This document shows, in pieces, positions 58,789-64,000 of a stretch of DNA of 64,000 bases. The translations under genes were made by a program, and so were the position numbers. The stretch lies in contig JASDFA010000018.1 in assembly GCA_035772735.1 (NCBI GenBank), positions 60,914,001 through 60,978,000 on the forward strand. The letters are read 5' to 3'. Position 1 is the first letter of the stretch. Every line of letters begins with the position of its first letter. The DNA comes from Datura wrightii (Eukaryota > Streptophyta > Magnoliopsida > Solanales > Solanaceae). Under the pieces are notes generated by a model, which was not told where the DNA came from, did no database searches, and saw only the letters and a program-made list of their open reading frames with translations.

Positions 58789-59853
58789 TTGCAGAAAATC
58801 ATGGAGACCCAGACTCAGTTAGCGAAAAATCAGGCCAGGATGGCAACAGACTTAATGAATCAGCAAGTGGCCACCAGCAATCTTGAAAAAAAAGTGGGTC
58901 AGATAGCAGCTGCTCAAAATATGAGATTGCAGGGGGGATTACCAAGAGACACAGATCCTAACCCCAGGCAGATCAATGACATCAGTCTGAGAAGCGGTAA
59001 GCAATTAGCTGATGTAGTGCCAAAAGAGCTGAGAAAGGAGGTGCAGCCGGAGTTGATTAGACTAGGAATATCTACCAACATGGGAGATAATCTGAGTGCT
59101 GGGCAACAAAATGCACAATCTGCATTGCAGCCAGCACAAAGACCACAACCACCATTCCCTCATAAATTCAGAAAGAGCAAGGAGGAGGAATGCTTCAAAA
59201 AGTTCTTTGAGAGTTTCAAAGAACTTCACATAAATTTGCCTCTTATTCATGTTTTGCAGGGAATGCCCAAGTATGCTAAATACTTGAAATACGTGATGGC
59301 GAACAAAGTCAGATTGGTGGATGCATAGACTGTAGCACTGACTGAGGAGTGCAGTCACCGGGTATTGAGCAAGATTCCGAAGAAGCTCAAAGACCTAGGG
59401 AGTTTTACCCTCCCCATACAAATTGGTAAAGTTGAAGTGCTACGAGCTTTGTGTGATTTATGGGCAGTAGTTAACCTAATTCCCCTATCTTTATTCAACA
59501 CCCTGGGGTTGGGAAAACCGACGCAAACAAGGTTGATGCTGCAGCTGGCAGATAAGTCGCGGGTGACACCTGAGGGAATAATAGAGGACCTTCTCATCAA
59601 AGTAGGTAAGTTTATTATACCTGCTGATTTTATTATCTTAGATTTTTCAGGTTGATGACCAGGTACCCTTAATCTTGGGACGACCATTCTTGGCCATCAG
59701 AGGAGCGGTGATAGACTTGAAAGAAGGGACCCTGAAACTGAGGGTCGAGGATGAAGAAGAACTCTTTCGCGTATACCAAGAACTGAACCCATCTACACTC
59801 TACAGAAACCTTTGTCAGGTTAGTGTGTTACTAGAGGATGAGTGTGGGGTGTA
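58789..59853 (+). pseudogene. Athila D Gag-protease linker and protease
   Basis: Linker with GGLPRDTDPNPRQIND and LRSGKQLADV. Protease with RALCDLWAVVNLIP, so the family's D-L-G-A reads D-L-W-A, which would disable it. A frameshift near 59650 leads into VPLILGRPFLAIRGAVIDL. A stop at 59326 and loss of everything after about 59850 follow. No RT motif occurs between here and the post-pol stretch at 60060. Confidence 0.85.
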
Positions 59854-61919
59854 GGATTCCATAGGTTCATGGCCAAAGGTAATGACAAGTGTTCAGCCCG
59901 AGTCTGATAAAGGGCTTCAAATTGTGAAGAAGTTGGAGGAAGAGAGGAATAGAGTGGAGGCTATTTCCTTAAAAAATCAAAAGAAAAGAAGATGGTTCTC
60001 GAACTGGAACCCAGGTATGAGGATGTCCTGAAGAGGACAGTCCACGTCGTTCCGCGACGGAAAATAAGGCGCTGCTTGGTAGGCAACCCAAGGGTACCCC
60101 AGGTACAAATTTTTAATTTTGGTTTGTGTTGATTTTGTTATTTTCATTATGTTTGTGTTTTTGGTGGAAAGTTATGCATAAATGGAGGGAAGTCTGAGTA
60201 CCCGTTGAAGAGGAAGCTAAAAAGCATGGAATAGAAGAAGTGTGGGGTCAAACTCCCACCTATGAGAACTTGAAGAAAAGCATGCCTTTAGCTTGGCATA
60301 GAGGCTCAGGGAGTATTTCTCATCCTTTAAATTTTAATTTGATGCTATGAGGGCATAACATGATGTAAGTGTGGGGTGAGAAAAATTTCAAAATTTTTGT
60401 GCTTAATGAATTTTGGTGAATGTAATGGTTGTGAGAAATTTGAAAAATTTGAAAAATTTTTGTGAGGCAAGCATGACTTCATCACCCGTTGGTTTTTCTT
60501 TTCGGTTCTTTTTCGACGCGGGGTCTTTGAACCGAAGAATAAAAAATTTTTCTTTCTCTGTACATAATGTTTTTAGTCATAGTTAGAGACTGTTTCTGAC
60601 AATGGATGGATGACGACCATCTTGAGGAGAATTAGTCCATAGATTTTGGGTTTTGAACCCGTAGCTAATTGATGGCTTGATGCTCTTGTTATGTGCAATT
60701 ATTGTAAGATGCAACTATGTTCAGTGTTGAAGCATGTAAGAAAGGTATAACTTTGTTTGAGACACTTAGGCTCTTGAATTTGACTCAATATGATTGAAGA
60801 TTAATTTTGAATTCTTGTGATTAGCTGAATTAAGAGTCTGCTGAATGTGCCATGAGTGTAAGGTTTTTGAGTATTTTGTGCTATTGTGGAATGTCTAGAA
60901 CTTTCCTGGTGTGTATATAAAACGAAATGAAGGATGTGAATTGTAGGAGATGATTTAGGCATTTCTTTGAATGAACCTAATGTTTTCCCTCACTTTACCT
61001 ACCTTGAATAATTAATCTTAGTTAGCCCCGTTGACCTTGAGCTTATTTTTGGATAGCTGCAACATAAGCTTAATCCTCTTTCTTTCATTAGCCTTGAATT
61101 TGATCCAAAACTCCTAAGCTCTTAAGGGAAAAATCTGAAAGAGTGAAGGACTGAGAAGAATGAAAAAGAAGGAAAAGTAGCAATTGTAAAAGTTGAGAAA
61201 GGTCAAGGGTGCAACTGTTTGAATACGGTTGAGTATTAGTAGGGAGTAAGAAAATAAATTAATGAAAAGTTACTTATAGAACTCCTTACTAATAATCTAA
61301 GAGTACCTAAAGAAATGGGGGAACATAATAGGAAAAGGAAAGCTGAAAGGAGATCAAGGTGAACTGAGAGAAGGGAAGTTCGTAATTAGGGCGTGATGTA
61401 TTAAAAGCGCTTAGGGAAGATAGTCACTATTACTGGCCAGAATAGTACCTACCTGTCCCTTAGCTACATTACAACCTAAAAAGGCCTACTTGATCCTACA
61501 TTCATACATCCTTAAATTAGTGGAATAAAACACTAAGGGAAAGCTTATGGGTCATTACATGATGCATGTGAATTCTTTGTGAGAGTGAGCATAATTCTAT
61601 TAATATACCCACACATGTTGTGATTTACAAATTTTTTGCGTGTGAAAATGGGTAACTCTCTTTCCATGAGGGAACATGTTGAATGAAGAATATAATTCAT
61701 GTTGGATTTCTTGATTAGTCGATTCGCATAAGTTTGCTAAGATTGAGATTCAATTCGTGAGGTTAAGAAGTCCTAGCGGAGTTGTATTTCATTTTAATGA
61801 TCAAATTGTGCATGCTCTATATTTAGCTTGTTATCTTAAATAATCATTATAGCCGTAGCTTGAATTATTTTTCTAAATTAGCTATGTGGGAGTCTCCATA
61901 TGCATGAGATGTAAAAGGT
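59854..61919 (+). other. Athila D deletion junction and 3' untranslated region
   Basis: After a short unresolved stretch, the AAAATAAGGCGCTGCTTGGT post-pol signature appears at about 60060, so about 3 kb of pol is gone. Three AGTGTGGGG motifs occur at 59841, 60238 and 60368. From about 60480 the region aligns with the 3' UTR of Athila B. No ORF supported. Confidence 0.65.
60342..60384 (+). other. Internal polypurine-tract-like motif with stem-loop in Athila D
   Basis: Stem ATGCTATG - AGGG - CATAACAT (60342-60361, seven of eight pairs) followed by TAAGTGTGGGGTGAGAAAA. Same layout as 41207-41169 in Athila B. Confidence 0.5.
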
Positions 61920-61937
61920 TTGTTCGAGGACGAACAA
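61920..61937 (+). other. Pre-polypurine-tract stem-loop of Athila D
   Basis: TTGTTCG - AGGA - CGAACAA, perfect 7-bp stem, five bases before the polypurine tract. Confidence 0.7.
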
Positions 61938-61941
61938 GACT

Positions 61942-61954
61942 AAGTTTGGGGTTG
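61942..61954 (+). other. Polypurine tract of Athila D
   Basis: AAGTTTGGGGTTG directly before the LTR start TGATCTAGGGC. Confidence 0.75.
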
Positions 61955-62495
61955 TGATCTAGGGCAAAATAGCATGCCCGAGTGATGCTTTATACCTTAA
62001 TTTAGTCTTGTTTATCTAATTAATTATATACATTTTCATGTGATTTTATATAAATGTGAATATATGTACTAACCAACATGATTAGTCCTTGTTTTGTAGG
62101 TTTCAATGATTTTGAGGAAGTAATTTATAAGTTGGTGAAGTAGAGGAATGGAGTCGGGAGCAATTTGCGAAAGTCGGCAAGAAGAATGCCTTGGCAAGGC
62201 TGGCCACGCCAGGCAGCGTGCCACGCTATGCGTGTACCGCGCGCAGCGCCGTGCCACACCCGTGCCAAGCGCGTGAGAGAAGGCAGCATGCAGGCAAGCG
62301 AGCTGCACGCCAGCGCCATGCCACGCCAGGCCAGCTGCGCGCCAGCAGCATGCCATCGCGCTGTATGAGCAGCGTTTCACGCCGGCCAGCGCGGTGACCC
62401 TCGGAAGCATGGCATCTTGAGGCAATTTCCAGAGAGCCTCCATATTATCTCCGTGTCACGGAGGCAGTGCTCCGCGATACACTCCGTGACACAGA
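61955..62495 (+). repeat. Athila D 3' LTR, 3'-truncated
   Basis: Starts like the Athila A LTR (TGATCT-GGGCA, ATGCCC-AGTGAT). It contains a very GC-rich insert (62185-62400) and the CGTG-N-CACG hairpin at 62452-62493 (11 of 12 pairs). It is cut at about 62495 before any TATA box. ORFs in the GC-rich part are not supported. Confidence 0.75.
62185..62400. repeat. GC-rich block with 32-bp internal duplication
   Basis: Dense in GCCACGCC, GCGCGC and CATGCCA motifs. CTGCACGCCAGCGCCATGCC (62303 on) recurs 32 bp later as CTGCGCGCCAGCAGCATGCC (62335 on). Far above the AT-rich background. Confidence 0.6.
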
Positions 62496-62504
62496 GCCAT
62501 TATT

Positions 62505-62515
62505 CGCCAAAAACT
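62505..62515 (-). other. Broken primer-site remnant of LTR E
   Basis: The plus strand reads CGCCAAAAACT, the start of an inverse tRNA-Asp-type primer site, cut on the left inside the site. Confidence 0.55.
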
Positions 62516-64000
62516 TGTTCGGGGTCTCTGTGGTGACTACACACAAGTGCACGTGGTCGAACAAGTAGTAAAGTGGCTTAAGTAAGCCAAGTATCGATCC
62601 CACAGGGACTGAACTATGGTAATAATTAACTCAAGTGTTAATGAACTATATCATTATGAATGCAGACAACCAAATGAATAAGATTTTTAAAGTTTGAGTT
62701 ACTAATTAATAAGAATCTAAAGCAAAATTATAAAGTGAGTCTGAACAATAGTAATGAGCAAGCTGAGGTTAAAACAAACACGCAGGGAATTAATTTATCG
62801 ATACAATTCAGTTAATCTTCCCTTCGGTTGCTAGTCAAGAATTATTGCCAATGGATTGGAACTTTCTTCTCCTATCCAGCTTAAGAATCATGAACGTTCA
62901 ATCTACATTTCTGTGATAAAAAATTTTCATGTTCTAGCCATACAAAACCGATTCCTTAATTAGCTAATAAGACTTTCAGATATATTTCTATTCTGAATGT
63001 AAGTCAATTCTCAATTTTCCCAAACTAAGAAGAGATCATATCCTACCAATTCACAACTTTCCAATTTCTTTCCTTCTCAAAATCAAAATTGGATTTTGTA
63101 GATATACATTAACATTGGTCAAACGTTAATGCAGTAAGAACAATAATTGATAGAACAACCATTGAAGAAAAGATGAAAAATAAAATGATCACCAATTACA
63201 TTCCACTACAATTGTTCTTAACCTCAGCAAGAAGTGAATTTAGCCACTCATTTATGGATTAAACATCATCAAATGAGTATAAATCATACAAACAATTGAG
63301 ATAAAAGAGAAAGAGATAGAGAAGAACTCTAGAATTTTCGTCCCCTCAACTGCCTGTAACCCACGTTCTTGCTCAACCAAGTCAGAATTATTTAAAATAA
63401 AACATAAGTGTGCTATTTACACTAGTGGGAATTTTTCTCGAAATAACAAGCAACGTGGCACGGAGTGTATCGCGGAGCACTCCCTCCGTGCCACAGGGGT
63501 ATTGTAGACCCTCTCTGACTCCTCTTGGCGTGCCACGGCCTGCATCGCGGAGCCTGGCCAACGTGCCACGGTGCAATCGCGCACCTACACTGGAAATTGA
63601 TGGCCCAAGTAATTGTACTCAACATTCCACGGCTTGCATCGCGTGGCATTGCTTCCGTGTCACGGAGGTAACGCGAGGCTTCACTGGAATTGACCAAAAT
63701 TCAATCACCCGAGGCAGAGATCCTCCACGATGGCAGCGTGACATGGCTCCATCGCGGAGCCCTTATTTATTTTACTCTTCCTTGACCTTTTCCACTGCTT
63801 GCTTCCAAGTCCATTCCCGATTTATACCAACATGTATCTTAGCTTCCCAAAATTCCATTTTACATGCAAAACAACATTAATCATGTTGGTTAGTATAAAT
63901 TCACATTTTAACTACAAATCGCATTAGAATGCACAAATAATGATAGATAACAAAGACAAAATGAAGCATTTGAGTATCACTTGGGCATATAATCCTGCCC
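62516..64000 (-). repeat. Athila LTR E (inverted), running off the window
   Basis: TGTTCGGGG to the window end, where the terminal AAGATCA is just not reached. Closely related to Athila A and B LTRs. Hairpin arms at 63454-63465 and 63484-63495 show a G-C pair where Athila B has T-A. The TATA position is mutated to TGTAAATAG (63421-63413). No internal region on the left. Confidence 0.85.

Larger units (their letters stand above)
56560..62495 (+). mobile_element. Athila D: non-autonomous Athila, both LTRs truncated
   Basis: Order: R/U5 end of a 5' LTR, tRNA-Asp-type primer site, gag, protease, directly followed by the post-pol stretch (RT, RNase H, integrase missing), long 3' UTR, polypurine tract, first ~540 bp of the 3' LTR. 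The Gag is clearly a different subfamily from A and B. No third ORF is seen. Confidence 0.85.

Noticed and set aside
62069..62443. ORFs of 64-124 codons on both strands in the GC-rich block
   Set aside because: Low-complexity, stop-poor because of GC content; inside an LTR.
1..64000. Endogenous pararetrovirus or other viral insertion
   Set aside because: All RT, protease and Gag remnants fit Ty3/gypsy elements with LTRs, primer sites and polypurine tracts; no movement-protein or coat-protein pattern seen.
1..64000. Host protein-coding genes or tRNA genes
   Set aside because: No multi-exon gene structure, no housekeeping domain and no tRNA cloverleaf found; every long frame belongs to a retroelement or is a shadow.

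Overview
The window holds no recognisable host gene, tRNA, rRNA or CRISPR array. It is a dense pile of nested and truncated Ty3/gypsy LTR retrotransposons, as expected in plant pericentromeric heterochromatin. Diagnostic features are chromovirus (Tekay/Del-like) Gag, reverse transcriptase and chromodomain remnants, Athila-type Gag with a D-L-G-A protease and a tRNA-Asp-like primer site, and an extra ORF resembling the 'putative plant transposon protein' family (PF20167-like, from memory). The AT-rich background and LTR styles suggest a eudicot, most likely Solanaceae. That species call is inference and could not be searched.

Layout. 1-4614: 3' end of a degenerate plus-strand chromovirus (integrase and chromodomain, then LTR X). 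4615-12762: minus-strand chromovirus (RT, protease, Gag, primer site) preceded by two fused LTR copies in tandem. 12776-17888: three partial LTRs (Z1, Y3, X-minus) stacked end to end. 17889-25890: Athila A (plus), the only element with a full gag-PR-RT-RH-INT set, broken by stops and frameshifts and without its 3' LTR. 25891-32092: Tekay-like LTR Y2, Tat/Athila-group LTRs Z2 and Z3, and the 3' part of the Z3 element.

32093-54605 is a nest five levels deep: Z3 element, then chromovirus Y4, then Athila C, then chromovirus Y5 (37085-54227, 5-bp target duplication ATTTT), then Athila B (38043-47767, target duplication TATAG/TAGAG) inside the LTR of Y5. 54606-56497 is a further chromovirus 5' end (Y6). 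56560-62495 is Athila D, which like B lacks RT, RNase H and integrase. 62516-64000 is an inverted Athila LTR running off the window.

All coding regions carry stops or frameshifts, so nothing here looks autonomous. B and D would have depended on enzymes from a relative such as A. The most unusual signals are structural: covarying hairpins in the Athila LTRs and in the pol-to-third-ORF interval; a stem-loop with an AGGA loop just upstream of the polypurine tract in several elements of different lineages; repeated internal polypurine-tract-like motifs around the third ORF; and a hairpin kept in eight Tekay-like LTRs. All boundaries and comparisons were made by eye.
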